Positions 1-7,825 of a stretch of 63,871 nucleotides of DNA are shown one piece after another. This DNA is from Acidobacteria bacterium UBA2990. GTDB taxonomy: Bacteria; Acidobacteriota; Vicinamibacteria; Vicinamibacterales; UBA8438. The notes beneath the pieces are model-generated. The model made no database searches. It saw nothing but the letters and a program-made list of their open reading frames with translations, and was not told where the DNA came from. A program made the translations under genes and the position numbers. The stretch is from positions 1-63,871 of the forward strand of contig DEAE01000023.1 in assembly GCA_002347025.1 (NCBI GenBank), given 5' to 3'. Numbering within the stretch: the first letter of the stretch is position 1; every line of letters starts with the position of its first letter.

Positions 1-68
1 AGGGGCAGAATCGAACTGCCGACACCATGATTTTCAGTCATGTGCTCTACCGACTGAGCTACCTCGGC
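1..68 (-). tRNA. tRNA-Phe (GAA), 3' end cut off by the window
   Basis: Read on the minus strand, this is a cloverleaf starting GCCGAGG at 68. It has the usual TAGCTCAG D-arm, an anticodon loop CTGAAAA with anticodon GAA (bases 35-33), and a T-arm with TTCGATT in its loop. Only the first three bases of the 3' acceptor strand are inside the window; the rest of the acceptor and any CCA lie before base 1. GAA decodes phenylalanine. Confidence 0.93.
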
Positions 69-157
69 ACGCTGGTGGCTGACCGGTGTGAATACCAGAC
101 AACTTGTCACCATACCGCACGGGTCGGTCATGGTGCAACTACACTTCTCTGTAAAGA

Positions 158-910
158 TCATTCAATTGATGAAGGGGGGCGTCCTCGGTAGCCACGCATG
201 AGTACTCTCCAAGGAACAATGAGGGATTCTCGGAACACCCGTGCGGTAAGCTTTGATGAACCATGTTGGCGCCCAACAAAAACTACCGGAACTTCGCCGA
301 TACTGCAGCCGGCTTGGTTGGCTTCGCACAGGGTTTCTACCAGGAACGCAAATCCTTCTGCTCCCACGCTAGACCAGTGGACTCGTTCGACGGCATCGCG
401 GCGCCAGCAACGGTAGCCACTTGTGCAGTCTTGGGCCCGGAGGCCTGTTACCGAACGAACGTAGGCATTTGCCCCTAGGCTAAGCCAGGCCCGGTATCCG
501 GGCCAGTTGATCAATCCAGCGCCTGCTGCGTACCGTGAGCCTATGACGACATGGTAATGCTCAGTGGCTGCAATCATTTCTGGTAAGAATTTGGGGTCGT
601 GGGATAGGTCGGCATCCATCTGACAGATGACATCTGCGCCTGTTGCAGCTGCTAACGGGAATGCTTCCCTATATGACAGGCCGAGGCCTCGTGGACCCTT
701 TCGGTGTATGACCTGGATCCGCCCTGGAAATTGCTCTGCTAAATGTTCAGCTATTGCCCCGGTCCCATCTGTCGATCTGTCATCAACGATCAGGAGTCGG
801 AGTCCCGCGTGCGCAAGGATGCGGGGAACCAGTATGGGAAGGTTCTTTGCCTCATTCAAGGTTGGTAGAATGGCTAAGACCTGTTTCGGTGGTGTAGTAG
901 TTATATTCAC
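158..910 (-). CDS. Polyprenol/dolichol-phosphate mannosyltransferase-like GT2 enzyme
   Basis: A soluble family-2 glycosyltransferase resembling dolichyl-phosphate mannose synthase. Such enzymes transfer mannose or a similar sugar from a nucleotide donor to a lipid phosphate on the cytoplasmic face of the membrane. With the GTG at 910 it has 250 residues, normal for the single-domain type with no C-terminal membrane segments. Visible motifs are LPTLNEA (about 15-21), VDDRSTDGT (about 42-50) and the metal-binding DxD in MDADLSHD (D99, D101). The frame stays open to a TTG at 991, but those 27 extra residues have no family match; neither start has a strong ribosome binding site. It lies on the same strand as tRNA-Phe. 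The lipid and sugar cannot be read from sequence. Confidence 0.85.
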   Translation of the reverse strand: MNITTTPPKQVLAILPTLNEAKNLPILVPRILAHAGLRLLIVDDRSTDGTGAIAEHLAEQFPGRIQVIHRKGPRGLGLSYREAFPLAAATGADVICQMDADLSHDPKFLPEMIAATEHYHVVIGSRYAAGAGLINWPGYRAWLSLGANAYVRSVTGLRAQDCTSGYRCWRRDAVERVHWSSVGAEGFAFLVETLCEANQAGCSIGEVPVVFVGRQHGSSKLTARVFRESLIVPWRVLMRGYRGRPPSSIE

Positions 911-991
911 AAATACATGCGCCAGATAAAGAGTGATAGGCTGGTCGAGGTCTAAGCTGCACTCAAGGCCGGTGGCCAGAAATAGTCGCAA

Positions 992-1279
992 ATCTCATGT
1001 AAAGCATGGTCATCAAGTAAGCTGATGAATCCTATAAATAGGGATATCTACCGTCAAGAAATATATTGTTCGGTCGGCTGTCAACGTTTGTTTGGAAGAT
1101 GGATGTCGCTGGGGTCTCGATCGGGCTTAAGTTCGATTTGGTTCAGAAGAACTGCTGTGCCACACTCCAGCAAGAACAGTTCTTCTGTCGATGGGTGGAG
1201 TTTTGATGATAGATGATGAGTATGATGGCATTGTCTCGACGAGGGAAGCACGGAAGCTAACGAGACCTTGGAGCAAATC
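992..1279. other. Intergenic region between the divergent glycosyltransferase and M16 peptidase genes
   Basis: No convincing gene. Open frames here have no recognisable protein character. It must hold the promoters for both divergent genes, although I see no clear -35/-10 pair. It contains a perfect 11-bp inverted repeat, listed separately. A GGAG at 1270-1273 is the ribosome binding site for the ATG at 1280. Confidence 0.6.
1144..1187. repeat. 11-bp perfect inverted repeat in the leader of the M16 peptidase gene
   Basis: CAGAAGAACTG at 1144-1154 is exactly reverse-complementary to CAGTTCTTCTG at 1177-1187, with 22 bases between. The right arm overlaps a compact palindrome, AAGAACaGTTCTT, at 1172-1184. 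No T-run follows on either strand, so an intrinsic terminator is unlikely. A regulator site or a leader RNA hairpin are alternatives. Confidence 0.6.
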
Positions 1280-3010
1280 ATGAGAAATTGTATATGTGCC
1301 TTGGCGGTTGTCCTTGCGGCTCCGAGCGTTGAGGCCCAGGAAGTGCCGGTAGAGGAAGTTACTCTGGCCAATGGCATGACGGTGCTGCTCTTGCCACGCC
1401 CTGGGGATCCTAATGTGGCGGCAGGTTGGATTGCGAAAGTTGGTTCGGTTTACGAACGTCCGGGCATCACCGGAGTCGCTCACCTTTTTGAGCACATGAT
1501 GTTTAAGGGAACTTCGACCATTGGCACCCGTAACATCGAACAGGACCTCCAGCTCATCGCAGAGCTTGATCAAGTCAAGGGGCAAATAGGAGTTGAGGAG
1601 GGAGCCTTGCTCGAATCCTATCGGCTTGGGCAGATCGATGATCCTTCCGATCCGGCACTGCGATCCCCGAGACATCAGGAATTGATTGATCAGTTCGATG
1701 CGCTGCTCGAGGAACAGAGCCAACTCATCATCAAGGAGGACTTTAGTCGGTTGTACTCGGGTCAGGGCGCCTCTGGTATGAATGCGATGACCAGTTATGA
1801 CTTCACGCTTTATTTCGTGAATGTGCCGGCGAACAAGCTGGAGCTCTGGTTTTGGATGGAGTCAGATCGCCTATTGAACCCTGTTTTTAGAGAGTTCTAT
1901 TCAGAACGTGAGGTCGTGCATGAAGAACGACGATTGCGTACCGATAGTACCCCGACTGGGAAATTTCAAGAACAGTTTGACGCCCTGTTTTGGCAGTCGT
2001 CGCCTTACAGCTGGCCGGTGGTAGGGTGGCCGAGCGACTTGGAAGGAATTACGAGAGAGGAAGCGTTGGAGTTCTTTGAACTTTACTATGCTCCGAATAA
2101 CCTCACGGCGGCCTTAGTAGGCGACTTTGACCCCGCTGAAGCTACGGAATTGGCTGAACGGTATTTCGGTCGGATTGCCAGTGGTTCCGGATTGGCACCC
2201 CAACCTCGTACGCGAGAGGTGCCTCAGTTGAGTGAAAAGCGAATGCATGCATTTGCTGAAACCAATCCGCAGGTCACTATCAGGTATCACTCGGTGCCAG
2301 ACGGGCACGTGGACGAACCGGCTTTGGTAGTGATGGGGCAGATTCTTAACGGGCGGACTGGGAGGCTTTATAGGGCCCTTGTCGAAGATCAAGAGGTTGC
2401 TACCAGTGCCTCTGGGGGGCAAGCGGGTTTTAAGTTTGAGGGCATGTTCGAACTGAATGGCACAGCTAAGGAGGGGCGTACCCCTGAAGAAGTCGAACAG
2501 GCTCTATACGCTGAGATTGAACGCCTTAAAACTGAACTGATCGGAGTTCGTGAACTCCAGAAAGTTAAGAATCAGAACGCGGCTTCAAACTTTCGAGAGT
2601 TGCAGGCGAATTTTATGCTTATGTATCGACTTCTGATGCGAGATGCCTATCGGGGATGGGAGACAATCAACAGTGACCCTCCTCTGTACGAATCAGTGAC
2701 CGCTGAAGACATTAAGCGTGTTGCTAACACCTATTTCACTCCGGAGAACCGTGCGGTTGCGATCTATTACAGGAAGGAATCTGACGGGCCAGAAGATACT
2801 CGCTTGGCAGGCTTGGATCAGGCTGAGCGCCAGCAGGTGCGTCAGATGCAAGCTGTTATGGAGAGTTTAGGCAGGGAGCAACTAGCCGAGTTTCTCAATC
2901 AACTTGAGCAGAATGCTACGCAGGTACCGCCAGAGAACCAGGATATGACTGAGGTGGTGATCGAGATGGCTCGTGAGCGTTTGGCAAGCGTGGGAGCTGA
3001 AAGCCGATGA
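1280..3010 (+). CDS. Secreted M16 zinc metallopeptidase (catalytic partner)
   Basis: A pitrilysin/processing-peptidase family (M16) protein of 576 residues with an N-terminal signal peptide ending near VEA-Q. The inverted zinc motif HLFEH is intact (H68, E71, H72), followed by the downstream helix with VVHEERR that normally supplies the third zinc-binding glutamate. Two M16 half-domains are visible. The ATG at 1280 is preferred over an in-frame TTG at 1268 because GGAG lies 6 bases upstream of it. The stop overlaps the start of the next gene (ATGA), which encodes a second M16 protein without the zinc motif. This is the usual active/inactive pair acting as a heterodimer in the periplasm. Substrates are unknown. 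Confidence 0.93.
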   Translation: MRNCICALAVVLAAPSVEAQEVPVEEVTLANGMTVLLLPRPGDPNVAAGWIAKVGSVYERPGITGVAHLFEHMMFKGTSTIGTRNIEQDLQLIAELDQVKGQIGVEEGALLESYRLGQIDDPSDPALRSPRHQELIDQFDALLEEQSQLIIKEDFSRLYSGQGASGMNAMTSYDFTLYFVNVPANKLELWFWMESDRLLNPVFREFYSEREVVHEERRLRTDSTPTGKFQEQFDALFWQSSPYSWPVVGWPSDLEGITREEALEFFELYYAPNNLTAALVGDFDPAEATELAERYFGRIASGSGLAPQPRTREVPQLSEKRMHAFAETNPQVTIRYHSVPDGHVDEPALVVMGQILNGRTGRLYRALVEDQEVATSASGGQAGFKFEGMFELNGTAKEGRTPEEVEQALYAEIERLKTELIGVRELQKVKNQNAASNFRELQANFMLMYRLLMRDAYRGWETINSDPPLYESVTAEDIKRVANTYFTPENRAVAIYYRKESDGPEDTRLAGLDQAERQQVRQMQAVMESLGREQLAEFLNQLEQNATQVPPENQDMTEVVIEMARERLASVGAESR

Positions 3011-4500
3011 TGCGTTTATTTACTGGTGTTGTTGTCTCTGTGTCATTATTTCAGATCGTTGATTTATCGTCAGCGGGACAGGTCATCCCTCGTCATCCCA
3101 CAGAGTTGCAGTACGACTCCCTTGATTTTACGCCACCGATGGCTGCTGATCACCGCCATGAATTATCGAATGGGGTTGTGGTGTTCGTGGTAGAGGAGCA
3201 TGAGCTTCCGCTTGTCAACTTGGCTGTGACGGTTCGGACGGGAAGCTACTTTGACCCACCGGAAAAGCTAGGACTTGCCAGTCTTACTGGTAGTCAGATG
3301 CGTGCCGGTGGTACCACGGCAATGGGTGCTGCCGAATTTGATGAGCAGGCTGCTTTTTTGGCGGCTCAAATAGGGAGCGGTATCGGTCCGACCTCAGGGA
3401 CCGCAAGCATGAATTGTCTGACAAAGGATATCGATGCTTGTTTGGATCTGTTTTTCGAGATGCTTCGTTTTCCTGGTTTTCAGGCGGACCGGTTAGAGTT
3501 AGCAAAGAGCCAGGTGATACAGCAAATGGAGCGACGCAATGATTCGACCGGCAGCATAGAACGGCGGGAATGGCGTCGGTTGATGAGGGGGGAAGCGCAT
3601 TTCTCTGCGCTACCACGGACCCGCGCTACAATCGAAGACATCAACCGCGATGATTTAGTGGCTTTTCATCGCGAATATTTTCATCCTGGCAATTTTATCT
3701 TTGCTGTTTCTGGAGATGTGCAAACAGACGATATCCTGCTTGAGCTTGAGAGGCGTCTCAATGGCTGGCCTGTTAGAGAACGGCCTACTGAGTCTGTGCC
3801 GGTGCCTCAAGTGATCCCGATGCCAGGGCTCTATTTGGTAGACAAGCCTGATGTGAATCAAGGTAGAGTGGCTATTGGACACTTGGGAACAATGCGGGAC
3901 AATCCAGACCGCTACAAGCTGTTAGTGATGAATGACATCCTCGGCGGTGGCGGGTTTAGCGCTCGGTTGCTCACCCGGATCCGTTCTGATGAAGGCCTAG
4001 CCTATAGCGCAAGCTCAAACTTTGGCGTAGGTGTCTATTATCCTGGGGTCTTCCAGGCGGGGTTCCAATCCCGGAGTGAAACAGTGGCGCGGGCTACAGC
4101 CATTGTGCTTGAAGAAATTGAGCGGATTCGCAGTGAGCCGGTTAAGGATGAAGAGCTCGAAAACTCGATCGCATCATTCGTGGAAACCTTCTCTCGAAGT
4201 TTTTCCAGTCCTGGATCGATAGCAGGGCTATTTGCTAGCGATGAATATACCGGCCGAGATCCGGCGTATTTGGTGAGTTATCGGGAGAATATAGCCGCAG
4301 TTACAGCAGACGATGTTTTGGACGTCGCCCAACGCTACCTCGATCCGGAAGCTCTCGCAATCCTTGTGGTTGGGAATCTGCAATCAATTTTGGCCGGGGA
4401 TCCAGAGCATCCAGAGTTTTCACTTGAGGCATTGAGTCCGGGAGAGGTGGTACGGATACCACTGCCTAATCCGCTCACTATGGAGTACCCAGAGCGATAA
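3007..4500 (+). CDS. Secreted M16 peptidase-like protein lacking the zinc motif
   Basis: A 497-residue M16-family protein with an N-terminal hydrophobic signal segment (about 3-22). Where the catalytic partner has HxxEH, this protein reads LASLTGSQM, so the zinc ligands are gone while the fold is retained. The conserved R/Y region typical of M16 C-domains is visible near LLTRIRSDEGLAYS. It starts inside the stop of the catalytic gene, a translational coupling that fits a 1:1 heterodimer like the alpha/beta mitochondrial processing peptidase or bacterial two-subunit M16 enzymes. Inferred role: substrate binding and closure of the chamber rather than catalysis. Confidence 0.92.
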   Translation: MMRLFTGVVVSVSLFQIVDLSSAGQVIPRHPTELQYDSLDFTPPMAADHRHELSNGVVVFVVEEHELPLVNLAVTVRTGSYFDPPEKLGLASLTGSQMRAGGTTAMGAAEFDEQAAFLAAQIGSGIGPTSGTASMNCLTKDIDACLDLFFEMLRFPGFQADRLELAKSQVIQQMERRNDSTGSIERREWRRLMRGEAHFSALPRTRATIEDINRDDLVAFHREYFHPGNFIFAVSGDVQTDDILLELERRLNGWPVRERPTESVPVPQVIPMPGLYLVDKPDVNQGRVAIGHLGTMRDNPDRYKLLVMNDILGGGGFSARLLTRIRSDEGLAYSASSNFGVGVYYPGVFQAGFQSRSETVARATAIVLEEIERIRSEPVKDEELENSIASFVETFSRSFSSPGSIAGLFASDEYTGRDPAYLVSYRENIAAVTADDVLDVAQRYLDPEALAILVVGNLQSILAGDPEHPEFSLEALSPGEVVRIPLPNPLTMEYPER

Positions 4501-4568
4501 CCTAGTGTGGTCACTGGAGGTGAGAGCGTAGGTGAAGCTACGAGAGTGCTAGCTGGTCGACCGAAATA

Positions 4569-5006
4569 CTACTGTCCCATTGTTTCTCTGTCTGTTCTTG
4601 TTTGAGGTGGGAACCCGGAAGTCCTGGCCAAATTTTCTTGGGGTGGTTGAACAGGAGTTTCCGAAATAGTTTGAATCAGGAAAACCTGTTCACCAGCCTT
4701 GATCATTCCTAATTCCTGACGCGCCTCATTTTCAAGTAGCCTGGGCTCGGCAGTTAGTGCCTCTACATATTCGTTTAGCTGTCTGTTTTCGTCGTGCAAT
4801 GTTTCGATGGCTTGTCGAAGCTGAGAATGTTCTTGGCTGGTTTTGAATAAGGCTACTAATCCTCGCTCGCCGATAACAGCATTGGCGATCATTAAGAGAG
4901 TGACTAAGGCCAGAAGGTATCGCCCAGTACGTACCCTGGGTTGAGGCGTGCGGCGTGGGATCGGGGGTAACTCGTTGAGGTGATCGACGGGAGACGTCAT
5001 GGTCAT
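4569..5006 (-). CDS. FtsB/DivIC-like septum formation initiator protein
   Basis: A 145-residue bitopic membrane protein: a basic, proline-rich cytoplasmic N-terminus (1-27), one membrane helix (about 29-45), then a coiled coil (about 53-85, with LRQAIETLHDENRQLNEYVEAL) and the family-typical region LLENEARQELGMIKAGEQVF. This matches the FtsB/DivIC family, which binds FtsL and FtsQ at the division site. The C-terminal 30 residues are a proline/threonine-rich tail without similarity I recognise. It is convergent with the M16 operon and divergent from the ribbon-helix-helix-like gene. The ATG at 5006 starts directly before the hydrophilic leader. Confidence 0.85.
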   Translation of the reverse strand: MTMTSPVDHLNELPPIPRRTPQPRVRTGRYLLALVTLLMIANAVIGERGLVALFKTSQEHSQLRQAIETLHDENRQLNEYVEALTAEPRLLENEARQELGMIKAGEQVFLIQTISETPVQPPQENLARTSGFPPQTRTDRETMGQ

Positions 5007-5118
5007 GGATAGTGCCGTCTGACCTTTAACAGCAAACTCACTACGTCATCCGATGCAAATCTCGCCATGAAGGATACCCGATCACGCAAGAGATTTATAG
5101 ACTGATTAATTGGTGATG

Positions 5119-5157
5119 TCAACAATATTGTTGATAGAAAAGATATAGTTGATATCT
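5119..5157. promoter_or_regulatory. Palindromic, AT-rich operator-like element between the FtsB-like and RHH-like genes
   Basis: TCAACAATATTGTTGA at 5119-5134 is a perfect 16-bp palindrome. Just downstream AGATAT (5141-5146) and ATATCT (5152-5157) form a second inverted repeat around 5 bases. GTTGATA also occurs twice in direct orientation (5130-5136 and 5148-5154), 18 bp apart. This lies 50-88 bp upstream of the RHH-like start codon, a natural place for an autoregulatory operator. Binding is inferred. Confidence 0.55.
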
Positions 5158-5206
5158 ATTTTAGAGACTTTCTGTAGACTTGAGCCCCTGTGAGGGATTT
5201 GATGTA

Positions 5207-5467
5207 ATGGCACGCACTTCGAGAAAAAAAAATAAGCAACTACTTGGTCGTCCCCCGGCTGGCAAGGGAGGGGTTGCTGTGACTAAAGATTATGTTCAGA
5301 CGACACTTCGTTTGGATATGGCTACGAAGGAGCTATTAGATGCCTTGACCCGACTTCTTGGTCGATCTCAACGTGAGGTGGCCGGTGACGCGTTGATTCT
5401 TTACGCGAGGCGCCTCAGGGTATCGGACCAAGAACTTCTAGCTGGGCTGCTTCATCGAAAGGGGTGA
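5207..5467 (+). CDS. Small ribbon-helix-helix-like DNA-binding protein
   Basis: An 86-residue protein with a very basic N-terminus (RTSRKKNKQ) and a segment YVQTTLRLDMATKELL-DALTRLL-GRSQREVAGDALILYARRL that fits a ribbon-helix-helix layout: a short beta strand with alternating T/R residues and two helices. RHH proteins are usually dimeric repressors, often of their own promoters. The ATG at 5207 has GAGGG about 10 bases upstream; a TTG at 5180 is less likely. The palindromic element directly upstream supports autoregulation. No toxin gene follows; the next gene is convergent recA, so this is not an obvious toxin-antitoxin pair. The fold is inferred from pattern only. Confidence 0.65.
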   Translation: MARTSRKKNKQLLGRPPAGKGGVAVTKDYVQTTLRLDMATKELLDALTRLLGRSQREVAGDALILYARRLRVSDQELLAGLLHRKG

Positions 5468-5525
5468 ACGGTAGAATCAGATGCAGGGTGCTGACAATTT
5501 TCAATGTTGCGCAGCTTAAGCCTCT

Positions 5526-6590
5526 CTAGTTAGCACTGGTACGTTCTTTCTTGGCCGGAACTGATTGGCTGGCCTTCTGATCTGGGATCGCCATGCCAAG
5601 CTCTTTACGGACATGAGTGTCTAGAGAGTCGAAAGTCTCAGGGTGTTGTTTTAGAAACAATTTAACCTTTTCGCGACCTTGTCCCAGCCGGTCGCCGTCG
5701 TAGGAAAACCACGTCCCACTTTTTTCAACGATTCTGCCTTCGACGGCAAGATCAAGGAGATCTCCTTCCCGCGAGACGCCTTCGCCGTACATTAGGTCGA
5801 ATTCAGCTTGTCTGAAGGGTGGAGCTACCTTGTTCTTGACCACCTTTAGACGAGTGCGGTTGCCGACGACGCGATCTCCGTCTTTGATAGCGCCAATTCG
5901 ACGAATATCAAGTCGAACCGACGAGTAAAACTTCAGGGCTCGACCGCCTGTTGTGGTTTCAGGATTGCCGAACATGACTCCGATCTTTTCTCTCAGTTGG
6001 TTGATGAAAATTAGACATGTGTGAGACTTTGAAACTACTGCGGTCAGCTTACGCAACGCCTGTGACATGAGGCGTGCCTGAAGCCCCACTTGCGCGTCGC
6101 CCATTTCGCCATCAATTTCGGCGCGCGGCACAAGAGCTGCAACTGAGTCGACGACGACCACGTCTGCACCCCCTGAACGCACTAGGACTTCTACTATTTC
6201 AAGCGCCTGTTCGCCATGGTCTGGTTGGGACACTAGGAGGTTGTCCAAATCCACGCCAAGCTTGTTGGCATAGGTGGGGTCAAGCGCATGTTCGGCATCA
6301 ACGAAGGCAGCCGTGCCACTTGTTTTTTGCGCCTGGGCAATAATTTGAAGGGTGAGAGTGGTCTTGCCGGAGGCTTCAGGACCGAAGATTTCAACTACTC
6401 GTCCTCTTGGGACTCCCCCGATGCCTAGAGCGTGGTCGATACTGATCGAGCCCGTCGAGATATGAGGAACGGTAGCCACGGCCCCTTGGCCTAAGCGCAT
6501 GATGGCACCTTTACCGAACTGCTTTTCGATTTGTCCGACCGCCATATCGATGGCTTTTTCTCGTTCCTGCAGGCTGCGCTCTTCGGACAT
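5526..6590 (-). CDS. recA: RecA recombinase
   Basis: Full-length RecA of 354 residues, the ATP-dependent strand-exchange protein of homologous recombination and the co-protease for LexA in the SOS response. The Walker A motif GPEASGKT sits at about 70-77, followed by DAEHALDP, VVVDSVAALVPRAEIDGEMGD (Walker B and loop L1 region), FINQLREKIGVMFG (loop L2 region) and the C-terminal domain. The C-terminal tail is basic (KKERTSAN) rather than strongly acidic as in E. coli. The start is the ATG at 6590. It is transcribed away from the TPM gene across a 325-bp gap. I found no E. coli-type or Bacillus-type LexA box upstream. Confidence 0.99.
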   Translation of the reverse strand: MSEERSLQEREKAIDMAVGQIEKQFGKGAIMRLGQGAVATVPHISTGSISIDHALGIGGVPRGRVVEIFGPEASGKTTLTLQIIAQAQKTSGTAAFVDAEHALDPTYANKLGVDLDNLLVSQPDHGEQALEIVEVLVRSGGADVVVVDSVAALVPRAEIDGEMGDAQVGLQARLMSQALRKLTAVVSKSHTCLIFINQLREKIGVMFGNPETTTGGRALKFYSSVRLDIRRIGAIKDGDRVVGNRTRLKVVKNKVAPPFRQAEFDLMYGEGVSREGDLLDLAVEGRIVEKSGTWFSYDGDRLGQGREKVKLFLKQHPETFDSLDTHVRKELGMAIPDQKASQSVPAKKERTSAN

Positions 6591-6915
6591 TGTGTGGAAA
6601 CCTCTCGACCGGTGGACAGTGTTTGTTAGAGTGTGCGGAATGGAAGCTCTATTTGACTACTATTGAAAGGGCAGTGTAGCTGGGCATTATCGCTGGCTTC
6701 CCGAAACCGGTCTTGATTTTAGAGAGCCTCTGGGGCGAATGTCAAGCGAAAATATGTTTAAGTTGTGTTGCATCTCTTTTTGAGTCAACATTTTAAAGGA
6801 ATTATGACTTTCGCCTGCTGGGTTCGATGAGAGCTTCGTTTCTAGGGGGGGGAGTTCTGGCTAAATGTTTAGAAGAGTGCCTTAGCACGTGGTTGACGTT
6901 GTTTAGGTTCAGTGT
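6591..6915. other. Divergent promoter region between recA and the TPM-domain gene
   Basis: There is no gene here. It carries a candidate recA promoter on the minus strand, listed separately, and presumably the promoter for the TPM-LemA operon on the plus strand, for which I see only weak matches. A run of eight G residues occurs around 6845-6852. Confidence 0.55.
6716..6745 (-). promoter_or_regulatory. Candidate sigma-70-type promoter of recA
   Basis: On the minus strand TTGACA (6745-6740) is followed after 18 bp by TAAAAT (6721-6716), a perfect -35 and a 5/6 match to the -10 consensus. It would give recA a leader of roughly 120 bases. No SOS operator overlapping it was recognised. Confidence 0.5.
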
Positions 6916-7761
6916 ATGACACCGGTGTCTCAGAAGGCTGAAATAGTGATGGGTTGTTGGGGCCAGTCAGCAGACTGGAAAAAATGGCGGGGTGGGCACC
7001 AACATGTGGTGAGTGCTGCGTGTGTGGTGTTGCTAGTTTGTGTGACGCCAGGGGTGGTCTCTGGCCAGGTGGTTTTGCCTGCTCCCGAGGACCGCTGGGT
7101 TCATGATTTCGCCAGTCTCATCGAGCCAGATGCTGTGGCCACAATGGAGCGTTTTCACACAGACCTATATCAACAGACAGGTGTAGCAGTTGTTTTAGTT
7201 ACGATGCCTACGCTCGATGGCGAGCCAATTCGTTCTTTTGGAATTCGGCTGGCCACAGAATGGGAGGTGGGGCACCGTGATACTGACCTTGGGATTGTTG
7301 TGGTCCTTGCTCTTGAGGAAAGGGATCTGGATATCGAGACCGGTTATGGTGTCGAAGGATTCTTACCGGATGGGCGTGTTGGAAGCATTATAGACACAGC
7401 TCTTCCCCTTTTTTCTGCCGGTGACCTCTCGGCGGGATTACTTCGAATCAGCGCTGGTTTGGTGACGGCCTCAGCAGAAGAGTTTGGGGTGACAGTTAGT
7501 GGGGCAACTCTCGTGGCCGGGCAGGTGAGACGTCGTGTTGCAGGGCGAGGAGGTATGGCCGAAGGCCTTCTAGGACTTTTGGGCTTGCTCGCGATGGGCT
7601 ATTTGCTAGTACGGCACCCGAGTTTATTTTTTCTGCTTTTGCTTTCTGGAGGTATTGGCGGGCGAGGTGGTCGTGTCGGTGGTGGCTTTGGGGGTGGTGC
7701 AAGCTTTGGCGGTTTCAGCGGAGGTGGTTTCGGTGGTGGTGGCGCCTCCAGAGGATTCTAG
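6916..7761 (+). CDS. Secreted TPM-domain (YgcG-type) membrane-anchored protein
   Basis: A 281-residue protein with a signal peptide (hydrophobic about 29-48, ending near VSG-Q), a TPM domain (about 55-190) with the family pattern VHDFASLIEP, TGVAVVLVTMPTLDG and DIETGYGVEGFLPDGRVGSII, a short membrane segment (about 217-245), and a glycine-rich C-terminal tail ending in repeated GGGF units. TPM proteins are linked to photosystem repair in plants and are of poorly known function in bacteria, where they often sit beside LemA as here. An ATG 11 codons in could be an alternative start. First gene of a three-gene operon with a nucleotidyltransferase-like gene and lemA. Confidence 0.88.
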   Translation: MTPVSQKAEIVMGCWGQSADWKKWRGGHQHVVSAACVVLLVCVTPGVVSGQVVLPAPEDRWVHDFASLIEPDAVATMERFHTDLYQQTGVAVVLVTMPTLDGEPIRSFGIRLATEWEVGHRDTDLGIVVVLALEERDLDIETGYGVEGFLPDGRVGSIIDTALPLFSAGDLSAGLLRISAGLVTASAEEFGVTVSGATLVAGQVRRRVAGRGGMAEGLLGLLGLLAMGYLLVRHPSLFFLLLLSGGIGGRGGRVGGGFGGGASFGGFSGGGFGGGGASRGF

Positions 7762-7825
7762 AAGGTTTCATGTAGACGTGTGTGACGAGGGATTGACTTA
7801 GTTCCCGAGGCGGAGAGAGAGGCAC

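Noticed and set aside
1127..1723. 198-residue minus-strand frame over the start of the M16 gene
   Set aside because: It lies antisense to a clear M16 peptidase and has no recognisable family character.
5207..5467. Toxin-antitoxin pair with the RHH-like gene
   Set aside because: No partner toxin gene next to it; neighbours are ftsB-like and recA.
6591..6915. SOS (LexA) box upstream of recA
   Set aside because: Neither CTGT-N8-ACAG nor GAAC-N4-GTTC was found. The operator in this lineage may differ, so absence is not proof.
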